Origin: Progne subis subis
Lineage: Eukaryota; Chordata; Aves; Passeriformes; Hirundinidae
Length of the DNA stretch: 64,000 nucleotides
Direction: 5' to 3'
Assembly: GCA_022316685.1 (NCBI GenBank)
Contig: JAKJHU010000084.1
Span: forward strand, 1,621,001-1,685,000
This document shows, piece after piece, positions 13,327 through 25,052 of this stretch. The position numbers were made by a program, and so were the translations under genes. Each line of letters opens with the position of its first letter. Positions within the stretch are counted from its first letter, which is position 1. The notes under the pieces are model-generated. The model saw only the letters and a program-made list of their open reading frames with translations, made no database searches and had not been told where the DNA came from.

Positions 13327-13945
13327 ATCATTCTCCAAGCTACATTCGACTGATTTTGCTCAGTTTCAGTTTTTTCTCTTGGTGTCTGCGAGGTTTACAT
13401 TTAACCCTCAGTTTTAAATTGCTCATTTCTCCAAGTCTTTGGGAAAAGTCTGGGAACAGTGCAGGTATCTATGATTTAGCTAAAATCTAGTTATTGGGGT
13501 TAGCACTAGAGTAATTGTTGGGAGTCTGTGGATGACCTTACAGTCATTTCAAGTCTGGCACAAAAGCTCCACTTTAATGGTGCAGCATAACTCTTATGCT
13601 GAGTTTATTCTCCAGGTTAAATATAATTCAACTTAGATGGCAACTACAGGGACTCTGTTCCCTCTCGCTCGGCAGAACAACCCTTCATTGCAAGGTAAGT
13701 AGGCTCTCAAATTTATGGGGAGATTTGCAAAGCAGTAGATTTTCCTCCGATTGCTTTCTGACTGAAATATATCCTCAGACCAAAAGGGGTTCATGACATT
13801 TAGCAGTGCTGCCATGGCAAAACAGCTTCTTTGGCTGAAACAAAAGTAGAGATAAGCAACTTTGACCGTGAAGTAGAGTTTGGTCATGCTTTAGGTTGTT
13901 TTACAACATCCTGTTTGGATTTAAAACTGAGTCTTTTCATATTTC
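13327..13945. other. Single-copy DNA, nothing recognised
   Basis: There is no gene or repeat I can name between the CR1 of copy A and the next CR1. Short frames on both strands overlap one another and show no motif. Confidence 0.45.
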
Positions 13946-14115
13946 ATTGAATCACATGATATCCTGAGTTGGAAGGACCCACCAGGATCATGGAATCCAA
14001 CCTCCATCCCAGTACAGACACTCCAAAAATCCCAGCCTGTGCATCCCTGAGAGCATTGTTCAGACTCTCCTGGAGCTCTGGCAGCCTTGAGGCTCTGCCC
14101 ATTCCCTGGAATATT
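13946..14115 (-). mobile_element. CR1 fragment of a divergent subfamily
   Basis: The antisense terminus reads CCTGAGTTGGAAGGACCCAC, AGGATCATGGAATCCAAC, then a TGAGAGCATTGTTCAGACTC and TCTGGAGCTCTGGCAG block. This matches my memory of a second avian CR1 3'-end type, different from the CCATGGGCAGG type that dominates the window. Confidence 0.75.
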
Positions 14116-14568
14116 TAGGAGAATCTCAGTTACAACTCCTTGAAGATGCAGGAGTTGGAAGAGGTGGTTGATATCATCAAGCAGCCTGACTCAATTAGGG
14201 GTAGCAGGCTTCCTATCATACATGTGGATTTTTGCACCTGTGTGCTGCTGTGCATGGTCACAGGGACAACCCGAAGAAAAGGATAATTCAGCTAAGCTGG
14301 TTTTCCTGTATTTGCCAGCTATGAACATCAAAGCCCTGGAAATTCAAGGCTCTGCCAAAGGATTCTCATATTGCAGTCAATCTGTAGAGAGACCCCTAAA
14401 ATAACCAACAAAAGAAGTAACACCCTAATCTGAATAATACCATCAGCAGAGTTAAGGAGTTAAAACTGAAAGGTCTTTGACCCTCAGTTGGAAAAAAGGG
14501 CTGGATTTTATACACCAGAGTTCGGGGAAACTCCACTATTTAGTGGCTGGAGTCACCGAAGTGACCAC

Positions 14569-14690
14569 AGAATCAGAGAATCTGGGAATGTGTTGAGTTG
14601 GAAGGGACCTCAAAGCTCATCGAGTCCCAGCCCTTGCCATGGGCCGGGACACATTCCACCAGCCCAGGTTGCTCTATCAAAGCCCAGCAC
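14569..14690 (-). mobile_element. CR1 LINE fragment, 3' end
   Basis: The antisense copy carries CAGAATCAGAGAATCTGGGA, GTTGGAAGGGACCTCAAAGC and CCTTGCCATGGGCCGGGACA, ending at AGGTTGCTCTATCAAAGCCC. It is truncated and decayed. Confidence 0.88.
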
Positions 14691-14756
14691 AAGCTTGGGG
14701 GGAGGTGGTTGTTGTGTGCACTGCCCTTTTACCCATGTCCTCATCACCAGGCTCAC

Positions 14757-14902
14757 TTTCCTAACTTCTTTTCGCCTTCTCTTTTTCCTAGTGCTGCTGC
14801 ACAACTGTAACAACAATGGTACCTGCAAAGGAAAACATGAAAAATACTCAGTCTGGGAGCTGTGGCTGTAAAAATGATGCTTTGCAGATGAAAGTAGTTC
14901 AG
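14757..14902 (+). other. Strong 3' splice-site look-alike with a short open stretch
   Basis: TTCCTAAC, a good branch-point match, is followed by a pyrimidine tract and CCTAG at 14787-14791. The 111 bp that follow (14792-14902) are open in frame 1 and end at CAG|GTACCA, a weak donor. A second frame reads an EGF-like CNNNGTC before stopping. I recognise no protein, no neighbouring exon was found, and chance is quite possible. Confidence 0.15.
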
Positions 14903-17900
14903 GTACCATGGCTTGATAGCACAGATAGATGTAAAAGCCTAATTAGAAGGCTCAGAAAAAGGTTGTTTATTTCACTGCAGACCAGAAGATGTGAGGCACA
15001 AGAGCAGAAAGGGATTGGACTTTCATGGTAAACAAAAGCAGGTTTTTGGGTTTATTTGTTTGTTTGTTTGTTTGTTTTTAATGAGGGTGTTCTCACTGAG
15101 GTTTTACAACCTCAGAAAACTCCAGTATGTTACACAAAGTGATGTGAAGGGATTGTTTTGTCAGGGCCTTACCTGCAATGTGCTCCATAAAGATGTCTTT
15201 AAAAGAGTAAAAAAGTTTAAAAAACAAAAGTTTCACAGCCCATTTTTTAAGATGTTCAGAGTGTGAAGTCAGAAGCAGCAGTGGGTAGGTGCCACCTGAG
15301 GACGGACAGGAATGGACTCAAAGCCCTGAATACAAAAGGGGTTTTTCTACCGGTTTCAATGGATCTGTACCCAGCAGGCTCTGGTGGCTGATGATCTGCC
15401 ACTGGAACAGAGGCTTGTCCCACTTGGGATGCATCATATATACAGTGTCTAATCCTTCCAAATGGCCCCAAACTCAAAGGCTGGTGCAGACAAAGGAGGG
15501 CCTCTTCTTGTCCCTTCTCTGAATTTCTGTAATTAACGACCAACTCTAAAATGCTTTGTTTCCACTTGCCTCCCATTCCTGACCTGGCTTCCCAAAAATG
15601 AGGAACTCACTTTTATCACAGCACTGGAGATGTATTAAGTTATTTGAGGAGCAGACAGCAGGCTCAGTACGTGGCAGAATCAGACCTGTATTTCCCTCAG
15701 AACTATAGGGGATTTGCATGGTGTTTCCAGCTCTGAATAACAAAATAAGTCAGTTTAATGCTTTTGCTTAGTTTGTGAGACAAAATCATCCCATCCCTCT
15801 CCTGATGTGATCCAGACTGATGGCAAATCAGCAAATTATTGTTATTCTTATTCAGGTTACTTTATATTATTAGTTTGCCTCTTTGGTTTTTTAGGGTTGG
15901 TTTGTTTCTAAGTTAGGTTATTTCTTTAGAGGAAAGAACCTTCTTTTCCACTCTACTCTCCTTCACCTTTGCAAGATCCATCTCACAACACTATCACAGT
16001 CCTTTGAAAAAGATTTGTTGATTTAAGGTCCTATGAAGCATAAGACACAAAACCTCCCTGAATTAATTTCTTTCATCAAATCCCATCGAGTGTCTAGGAA
16101 ATGAAAAACCCCAGAATTTCAGTTTTGGTGTAAATATTTCCTCTGATGTTGAGTCTGCTTCTATAAGCAAGATATTCTAGTGGGTTTTTACTACAAAATG
16201 CAAGACCTTTCCTTTGGCTCTGTCAAAGTACATATCATTTGCAGCAGCTCAGTCAACAGAAAAATGAAGGTTACATTTTTATCAACAATCTGTCAACTTT
16301 GCCTCTTTACTCTTTGCATTATGTATCTTTTATTTCCCTCTCTACCAACTGTGTTCTCTCTTCCAAATAATTGATAAAGGCAATAAATTTCTGTCATGGG
16401 GTGAACCTTCCCTGAAAGCATTGCTCAGATTCTGGAGACCTTGGTCACACTTGTCCAGCTCATGAGCCGATTCTGGCATATGCAGGGAAGTAAAAACACA
16501 GATAATTTTTTGCAGAGAAAACCTACCCAAAAGCTCTGCCCTTGCTCTAATGATTTAGGAATTCTACAACCTTCTAACAGATATTGGGCAGGGGTTTAAA
16601 GGGTGATAGACCCGAAAATGGCAGGAATTGGCTCGTGTGGGGTGGGAACAGAGCTCTTGGCCCAGGTCTGTGAGGTCTTGGCCAACCAGCCAAGTTATAA
16701 AGCACTAAACAGGGAAGAGCAAGCCCCTTGTGGGGTTATCTGTACACAGACTTCAAATGTCAGGTAGGAGTCCAAGCCCACAGTGCAGGGACTGGGCTGT
16801 ATTCCAGGAATGGACACATCCAGCAGTGGGATGTGCATTCCTATCCCCTGGGTCCCTGGTGCTGGTCCCAAATGGGGCAGGGACAGAAACAAAACTGGGG
16901 AGTGTGAAATCTGTGAGTGTCCGAGGATAAAAATCATTCAGCAGAAATCTTATCATAAAAATCACAACCCACCTGCTCTGCATATCCCACTTGATAAATT
17001 ATAAATTTAATGTTCCTGAGCCGTGTGGGTCTGTTCTTGGGGCTATCTCATCCCTAAATTCCCCTGAAACACCATCAGAGAGCATAACACAGCCCACTTC
17101 AAGTCCTCCTCAAATATCCCTATCCCCAATAAGCCTGCCTTGGTTTGCTGCAGGATATGTTTGAGGATTTTCTTTCTTTTTTCTTACATGCAGTTTCTTT
17201 CTTCCAACTGAGACTGACTGACAAAAAAGCAAGGCAAAACAATAATCCCATAAACATTTCTTAAGCAATTCCCACAAGAAAGAGCCAAGTTGAAGCGTCT
17301 TTTAGGATTTTCAACTTCACTCAACTATGAATAACAGGGACAATGCAAAGAAATTACCCGAGTGTAAAAGACATTTATCTGAGCAAGTAAATTACAATGG
17401 CACTGAGAGCAAACCAGCCTGCAACTTCAATTGTCAAAATCCTTTTCTGCTTTTTCAGGGTTCCAGCATTAAAGCATGAAAACCAGAGTCAGGGAATAAC
17501 TCAGGGCAGCACGTCTGTCTCCAGAAGCTTTTGTTGCAACAATACACAGAAAAAGAGATTGCGTTATTGATGAAAAAAGAAAAAAAATTGGGAAAAAGTG
17601 GAATGAATCTAGAGAAGCCATTTACATCTTCTACTGCCTGATGACAGGGATGATCCTGTCTCTGTTGGCATTCCTATGTCTGCCAATGTAGATTAATGAT
17701 TTCACTGATTTCAGTCAAATAATTCCAATGTTTAAAGGTAAAAATGTGTGAGACGGGAGCTTTCAGATTTCAGAGAGGAATTTTATGCTCTGAGAGCCAC
17801 TTACACCTATTAACTCTAAAAAGGGTGTAATTTTCGAGTGACCTTTGTCCTTGTCTTCCAGCGTGAGAACAAAAAATGAGGTGCAATATCAAATGCTGCC

Positions 17901-19289
17901 TTTGTTAGATGAATGTCCCCGCGTTGGCACTGTGACCTCCCTTCCTTATATTACTCCACAGGGGACATTTAGGAGCTCTGCAAACCCAGGGCTGAGTTAT
18001 CCAAGGTGTTACCTGCAGTGATTACCCAGGCTTTAAGAGCAAGTGCTCCATAATTCTCTGAGCTGGGAAAGGTGTTTCTTTGAGATAAAATGGCCCAGTT
18101 CAGAATATCAGAGGTTATCATGCAGCTGGAATTGTTTTTAATGCCTCACATTAGCAGCACGTGAAGCTGCAACCGAGCATTTATTGATTTGAAGTAGCGC
18201 TGGTGGGGACTGGAGAGCCTTCTAACCCTCAATTTGCTAATAACCCCTTCCAGGCCCTTACAGCAGCCACCAGACCTTTGTGCTCCTATTTCTCCTCAAG
18301 CCTTTGGTAGAGTCATCAACTCAAAATTCACTGAGACAAGAGCTACTCATTATTTCTGCTTGTGAAGCATCCTGCACATGGTGCCCTCAGTGTTTAGGGC
18401 CTGTATTTCCTGCTGCTGTATAAATAAATTTGAGGTTTCTCTCCATACCAGAGCTGCTGGTTTTGTTGGGATTTTTATTGTTTTCCAGAGAAACAGTGGA
18501 GACAATTGCTGCAGACACAGTTGAGTCACTTTAGTCATCAAAAATCCCAGTCTGAAGTGGAATATTCATTTTAGAGATATTTTAACCCGCTGGCAAAGTA
18601 AATTGCAGTGAGTGAATGGCATTTTAACGGCATTTATTTCCTTTGCATTGAAATAATTTCTTAAGATAGGAAAGCCATGTGAATAGTTGCCATCTGCTTG
18701 GAGTCAACATCCTAGACAATACATGCAGCCACAGGTGGATGCACTAGAGATATTTGTTCTTTTTTAGTCAATGATCCTAATTTTTTTCATTTCCCATTTG
18801 ACCTGTCTTGACTGGCAGATAAAAATTTCAATTTAAACAACTGGCTGAGATTCATTTGCTACAAGTTATAAGTAGGAATAGTGTTCTGATTAGCAATGAA
18901 GCTCTCACTCTCTGAAGAATAAAGAGGAATTAGCTTTGAAGGAGGGTATGAATATGTATCCAATACCAAAGCTGTCAGACAAGGACCAGATTATTGATTG
19001 AAATTGCCTTTGGTTACTTAACACACTTCTAACAAGTTCTGCAGCTTAGAAAAGGGGGAAAACCTGTTCTGGGTGCTGGTGTGAGGGCAGCAGCAGATAT
19101 TACACCCACTTTGGGCCCGGTTTACAACCTTGTTATTCTATTTATAAATGTTTTCCCCCTCAACCATCATGCTACTGATTTTAATACAGAAAATTCACCA
19201 GCATATTTTGGTTTGAACACCAGAGTATTTGCAACATAAGTGAAAGAGCCTAAAAGAGATGACGCCAGAGTTCATGAATTCTCTCTTTG
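14903..19289. other. Long single-copy stretch, no gene recognised
   Basis: The stretch holds a (TTTG)n microsatellite at 15051-15079. A minus-strand frame at 15256-15576 (106 codons) has no motif I recognise. I saw no CR1 or LTR between 14.9 and 19.3 kb, which is one of the longer repeat-poor runs. Confidence 0.5.
15051..15079. repeat. (TTTG)n microsatellite
   Basis: Five or so TTTG units follow GGGTTTA and end in a T run. Confidence 0.85.
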
Positions 19290-19426
19290 TCAGAGTCATT
19301 AAGGTAGGAAAAGACTTTTAAGATCACCAACAATCAGCAAAGCACCAGCACCACATGCAGCATTAAACCACATCCTCAAGTGCCACATCCACAAGTTTTT
19401 TTAACAATTCCAGAGATGTTGATGAC
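19290..19426 (-). mobile_element. CR1 fragment cut by the copy B junction
   Basis: Antisense sequence starts CAGAGTCATTAAGGTAGGAA and continues through CAAGTGCCACATCCACAAG to CCAGAGATGTTGATGACC. It belongs to the older CR1 type also seen at 26594-27062. It stops exactly where duplication copy B begins, and its expected continuation is missing. Confidence 0.72.
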
Positions 19427-20037
19427 CGTAGGGAATGAAACTTCAATTCAGCACACATTAATAAAAGCTCAAGCTATTGATAATCAGTGAGACATTAATG
19501 AAATTGTGGAAAGTTATATCCATTTATACTTAAGAACAGGCTTCCAGGAATTCTCTCCAACATGGAAAGAGATTTCCAGACAGGAACAAAAAATTTCCTA
19601 CACAAGTCAATCTTTCATGACTCCTGACCTGGAAAACACTAAAAGTCTCAGAAAGTTGTTTTATTTCTCTGTGAATGATTTAATTTTTCTGTGTTTACCA
19701 TATCATACTTATTTTCACAAGCACAGAGACTGCATGGATATCTGAATCACGGAATCCCAGAACAGTTTGGGTTGGGAGAGACATCAAAGATTTTTCAGTA
19801 TACCCCTTGCCATGGGTAGGGACACCTTCCACTAGCCCAGGTTGCTCCAAACCCTGTCCAGTCTGGCCTCGGACACTTCCAGGGATCCAGGGGCAGCCAC
19901 AGCTTCTCTGAGCACCCTGTGCCAGGGCCTCCCCACCTTCACAGGGAACAATTCCTTCCCAATATCCCATCTATCCCTGCCCTCTGGCAGTGGGAAGCCA
20001 CCATTCCCCCTTGTCCTGTCACTCCATCCCTTGTAAA
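19427..20037. repeat. Segmental duplication copy B
   Basis: This copy matches 12721-13326 in direct orientation, 6.7 kb apart. Its left edge falls inside a CR1 of another type, while copy A has unrelated single-copy DNA there. I infer that copy B is the derived insertion. Small indels separate the copies, for example an extra CC in the CCACCATTCC of copy B. Confidence 0.9.
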
Positions 20038-20232
20038 CACTCTCTCCCCATGGTTCTGGTCAGCTCCTTCAGGCACAGGAAGACTACAATTACATCATAC
20101 TGAAGCTTCTCTTCTCCAGGCTGAACAATACCAACTCTCTCAACCTTTCCATCCCTGTGATCACCTTGGTGCCTCCTCTGGTCTTTCTTCTTTTGGCTTC
20201 TTCCAGCTCAAGATGTTCTGAGTCTGCTCTGT
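19743..20232 (-). mobile_element. CR1 LINE fragment, 490 bp
   Basis: The antisense CR1 starts at GAATCACGGAATCCCAGAAC and extends further upstream in the element than copy A, through CTTCTCCAGGCTGAAC to CCTCTGGTCTTTC. The encoded reverse-transcriptase C-terminus is broken by frameshifts. Confidence 0.93.
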
Positions 20233-20304
20233 GATTCTCTGATCACATGAATGAATCCATGGATATCAAAAAACTGCAGTGGAATTACATCTAAATGGTA
20301 ACAC

Positions 20305-20823
20305 TGAATACATTTTTATTGAGATTATTGAGAGATGTTTTAAAAGGATGATTTATTGCTCCTATCTTCATCAGTCTCAGAGAGGGTGAGAACATCTTCA
20401 CATCATTAGTCAGAGGTCCCAATATCTCTAGCTACAATGCCTTTGAAAGATTTATTAGCCAATAAACTACTGCCACAGTTTGTTAGTGTCTTTACACCAA
20501 TCGCTAATTATTTTGTTTTACATGTTTTGCTGCAGTGTGGATTTTCTTAACCAATTCTATAACGACAGTAGAAACCTACAGTACTACACCTTAAAACTTC
20601 TTACTACCTTTTTAACAAATTCTCTAGCCCAACTTTTCTACTCTGAAACTTTCCGCTACCTAGCTTAACATGTTTCAGCTTAAACTACAAATCCACATTC
20701 TTGCTTCTGGTCTCTAAAACTGGAAGCCTCTTCCAAGGTCTTAAATCAAACCCTGTATTCATTTCTATGTCTGGGCCTACATGCTCAAGGTTTTGAGAGC
20801 TTTCTGTGCCTTGATTTCCCACA
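20305..20823 (-). mobile_element. Probable solo LTR of an endogenous retrovirus
   Basis: Read on the minus strand, the segment starts TGTGGGAAATCAAGGCACAG. It carries an AACCTTGAGCATGTAGGCCC stretch, ATTGG boxes, and an AATAAA signal (TTTATT at 20352-20357 on the plus strand), then ends near TTCA. The order and composition resemble passerine LTRs as I remember them. No target-site duplication is obvious, and no gag, pol or env sequence adjoins it. The edges are approximate. Confidence 0.45.
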
Positions 20824-21738
20824 CATTTTCCCATCCAAATATAATTTCGTCCCACTAACAAACATTTATTAACGTCGACATTAAGAGGATCTAATTGAAG
20901 CAGCTGGCAAAGGCAATCCTTGAAGATGAAGACTGATACCGACTAAATGTTATTACGCAAACTGGTTGCATTCCTTTTGGAGCTCAAAACTCAAACCTCC
21001 AACTGACTCCCAAAGCAATGACCACACAGGGATCTGTAGGAATAAAGCTTGGGACAGCCAAACTGAGCTGTCCCGGGCACAACGTTTGCACTGCTCAAAT
21101 CCACAACCCCTCATCCAGCAGTTTTCATAACACCCTCCTTGCTTCCCAGCTCCTGCAAATTCAGCTCCTGGGCCACAGCCATTTATCCCAATATCTGTAA
21201 CCACGTGCAAACACGGCCCTACCTGCACAGACGACGGCTCAATTCTCCTTATTTGCTCTCCACTGTTTGCCATTTGTTGTTTTAATTATCTTTGGCTAGA
21301 ATCATTCCAGCTGGCTGGCCGGGGAGCAGGCAAGGCCCTGAGGAGAAGGTGGCATGTTTGGAATGACAAACACTCTGGGAAGCCAGAGATTGTTGTGGTG
21401 AACACTGCAAAACCCCACGTCTATAAAGAAAACCCCAAAACAGCACACAAAAAGTGTGAGAATAATTTGACAAATTAGCACAGAACAGTTAATACATTTA
21501 ATAGTTATTCTGGGCCTAATTTAACAAAAAAGGGAAGAAGTTCAGTACTTAGTTCTTTCTTTTTACAATTGTGAAATATTCAGACAAATGGTTACCAAGC
21601 ACTTTGAACAGTGCCAGAGTCAGCTTTTCACCTAAGAGCACCATAAAATTATCTGATTTAACTGCTTTTCCTCCCTCCCAATTTTTACTGCTTTGAAGAT
21701 TTTTAAACTCTCTGTATACAGAGAAAACAAGTTTTTCA

Positions 21739-21756
21739 GGGGTGGGGGGGTGGGGT
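21739..21756 (+). other. G-quadruplex motif
   Basis: G4-T-G7-T-G4 gives four or more runs of at least three G within 18 bases, enough to fold as a quadruplex. There is no gene or promoter context. Confidence 0.75.
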
Positions 21757-23816
21757 GCAGCAGTGTTGGGTATTTTTGCTTGGTTGGTTGTTTGGGTTGC
21801 AGGTTTTTTGCACTAATTTAGTTGTTCTTGTTTTCTCAAAAAAAAAAAAAGTTAAAAAAAATATCACCACTGTTTCTCACATCACTGCTGGACTGTTGCT
21901 CTTGGGACATACAGAACCAGACGAATGGCTCAAACATAGCATCTAATTTTAGTTTGGCCACCGAATTGCAAGCATCCAAGTTATTAAATCATGGAAGAGG
22001 TGTCCTGAAAGAAGTGTCAGGGTGTGAAAGCCTCAGCACTGTCGCAGCCAAAACAGCCAGCTCAGGTTACTTGGTCTGATCTAGAAATCCAGTGTTGCCC
22101 TCCCTTTCTTCCACCAGCAGCAAAAGGATGGAGCAGAGCTGCCTGAAGTTTGTCCTTTTCCATAACTCCAGTAACTGGCTTACCTGGAGCTGGAAGTGCA
22201 ACATTAGGCACTGTCACACAATTGATCCTGTAGGCTTCTTACTGTTGTTTAATAAGATTTTTTTTTTTCCTTGGAGGAGATGAAGATTGAAGCCTGTTTG
22301 GTGCCAGCACAAAGACACTGCTATGTAAACATCATAAATTAGAGCTCTTTCTTTGAGGAGCTGAAAGGCAAGGGCTCATGGCTGTTTGCACAGGTAACTA
22401 TAGAAAAGCAGGGATTTATTCAAACGAGGTCTTACAGGTAAATCCAAAAGTATATATCCAGCAAAACCATTTGCCTGATAAATGCATCCATCTTCTTATG
22501 TGCTTCATTCCGTGATGTGGGCCAAACAACTCTTGTGCCTGAGCACATCATCAGTAACCTTGAAAACTAAAAGTCAATATCTGGAAAAAAAAAAATCCTT
22601 GCACCAAGACACAGGAAAACTTCAAGCTGGAAATCTCAGCAGGGACATCTGCTAGCGGATGACTGGGAATGTTTGACATGTTGTTATTTAAATAAGATTA
22701 AGCATCCAGAGCAAATGATGAGGAGGGGTGGGGGGTTGAAAGTTCCCTTCAGCAGGAAAATTCCTGACTACTTTGCCAGCCCTTTGATCGTCCCAGTGCC
22801 TCATCTGACTGCTGCAGATCAGCTCCTGCAGCCCAAAAAACGCTTTAACAAGACAGCTCAGGGGGGACGAGGGTACGGAGTGGAGTTTCCTGTCACTTGG
22901 CAAAGCAAGTGCAAATTGCCTTGGCAGGACCAGCTGCTGAGATAGCAATTTGTCTCTGTCAGGGGAAGAGCACATGGGTGGAAGCACTGCTAATACAGTG
23001 TGCCTTTGAAATAAATCACTTTATGCATACACAGATCATGTTGTGAGGCTTTTCTTTTGGGGTGATGCTTCTCTGAGGGCAGCGAAGTAATAGAAAGTTT
23101 GCACCCATGTGGAGTTTGGGGTTTTTTGCCCCATCAATCAGCAGATAGTGCAAAGGAGATGTGCTAATAAAGCCTTCACTTGCACAGGCAACTGCAGTGT
23201 TCTGTGTCTCAACAGGATAGGAAGAAAACTGTCCTGATGAATGGAAAAAAAAAAAAAAACCAAGCAGATCTGGGGAGGCAGGAGGCTGAGGCTGTAACTC
23301 GGCCTGACAGTGATGCTCTGCTTAACCTCCTGAGGCTCTGCCAGCCAAGACATTTTCCAGCTGAGCAACCTTCCCATGGAAAACAGCAATTGAAGGGAGG
23401 AACAGCACTCTGAGCACTTTGTAGCAGTGTGTTGAGTACATCAAGACATCTGACAGCACAAGGCAGAGATGTTTTTATTGGGGAATCTTTTCTTCCTCCC
23501 ATGAAGGAAAGGCTCAGGGCTTTCACTCAGGGTGGAGAAGAAGGAACTCCTGTTCCTGCATTCCTGCAGGTCCATAGGTTCAGCAGCATTCCTACCTATT
23601 GACTTGTGGGTTGCAGTAGCTCAAACCTGGGATCTGCTGTTCTTCTGGCATTTTAAACCAAATTTGGGGCTCTGGTTGTCCTCCTGCCTGCACAGCATGC
23701 TCAGCGTAAGGCTGGAGTTTGTGATGCTGCTCTGGAAGCATCTCTTGTGACCCTCTGCCTGTAAAGCCAAGAGCCTGAGGCACCAGGGCTCCAGCTCTGA
23801 AGGGACACTGGAATGT

Positions 23817-23836
23817 AACAACAACAACAACAACAA
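23817..23836. repeat. (AAC)n microsatellite
   Basis: About six AAC units follow GGAATGT. Confidence 0.85.
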
Positions 23837-24979
23837 GAGGTCTGGCATAACTTCCCTGCACCTAGAAATGCATAGTGAGGACACCTCCAGGGAGAAAAAC
23901 CTGAGACCTTTGGGAAAACACAGAAGCATCAACAGATAAATCCTTTCAATTAAAGATATTAAGGTAAGGTTTCATACTTGAAAAGAACAGTGATAAGTAA
24001 TAATGATTTTTTTGAAAATTTTGGAATTTATAATTCTATTGGTCAGTTGGCAAAATCTCAGTGAAATAATTGACAAGTATTATTCATTACTGGTAGATTA
24101 GAGAATGAACTGATACCATGGGCAGATTGCTGTTATTACTACAGGAGTTTTTCCCTAAATAAATTTTGATTAGTGCTGTTAACGTGTTCACAGCCCACAC
24201 ACAGGGAGAGATTCTCTAATTCCACTTCATTCTGCTGTGCTGATATTCACGGTTTTTGTTTATCAGCAGCTGTATTATTGCCACCTCTAACATGCTCCAG
24301 TAGCCTCCGTGATCTGAGAGCACAGGAAAAATAAACCTTGGGAATGACAATGCTGGCAGCTGAATGGAACAAAGCCCACAAGCTAGACTTTAAAATGGCA
24401 ATCAATATTAACTTCCATCATGCTTTAGAAACAAGATGGATTTGACAAATTGCATCAAACCATACCTCCAATCGACTTTTGTAGAGGAATGTTTCTCCTA
24501 TATTACATTTATGTTTCTAGAGGTTATTGAAGTTGTTTAATAATGTTTTCATGCCATCAGAGGATTTGTTATTACAACTGAATATTTTATTTTTGTTCTC
24601 AGAGAAAGGAAACTAAATTCAGTGAAAAGAACCCAAAGATATTGAAAAGATATTCCAAAGGGCTCTTGTAAGTAACTAGGAGACATCAACATATTGTTTG
24701 CTGCCATCACAGGAAATCTTCTTAATGTCAGATGAAATTTACTTTGCTATCCAGAGAAAACTCTTCTCCTTCAAGATAGAATCACGGAAATTTGTACATG
24801 ATTGATTCTTCACTAAATATACACTATTAATTGTACAATTATTAATTATTTTTTCATAGTAACATACTCGATACAGGGTCAGCAAAGACCAGGCCAGGGC
24901 CCTACTCCAAAAATCTGAAATAGAGTTTCTCCTTTCTTCACCAGTTTAGTGACCACTTTACACGAGTGGATGCTGTCCA

Positions 24980-25052
24980 GGGATTTAGAATGAGATGATT
25001 TTTAAGATTCCTTCCAACCCAAACCATTCCATGATTCTATGACTCTGTGATT
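24980..25052 (+). mobile_element. CR1 3'-tail fragment
   Basis: Sense sequence GATGATTTTTAAGATTCCTTCCAACCCAAACCATTCC ends in ATGATTCTATGACTCTGTGA octamers. Only the last 70 bp or so of the element remain. Confidence 0.85.

Larger units (their letters stand above)
20824..24979. other. Single-copy DNA, no gene recognised
   Basis: The stretch holds a G-rich run at 21739-21756 and an (AAC)n microsatellite at 23817-23836. Frames near 100 codons occur on the minus strand (20953-21273, 23209-23526, 23621-23932) but overlap plus-strand frames and have no motif I know. Confidence 0.5.
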
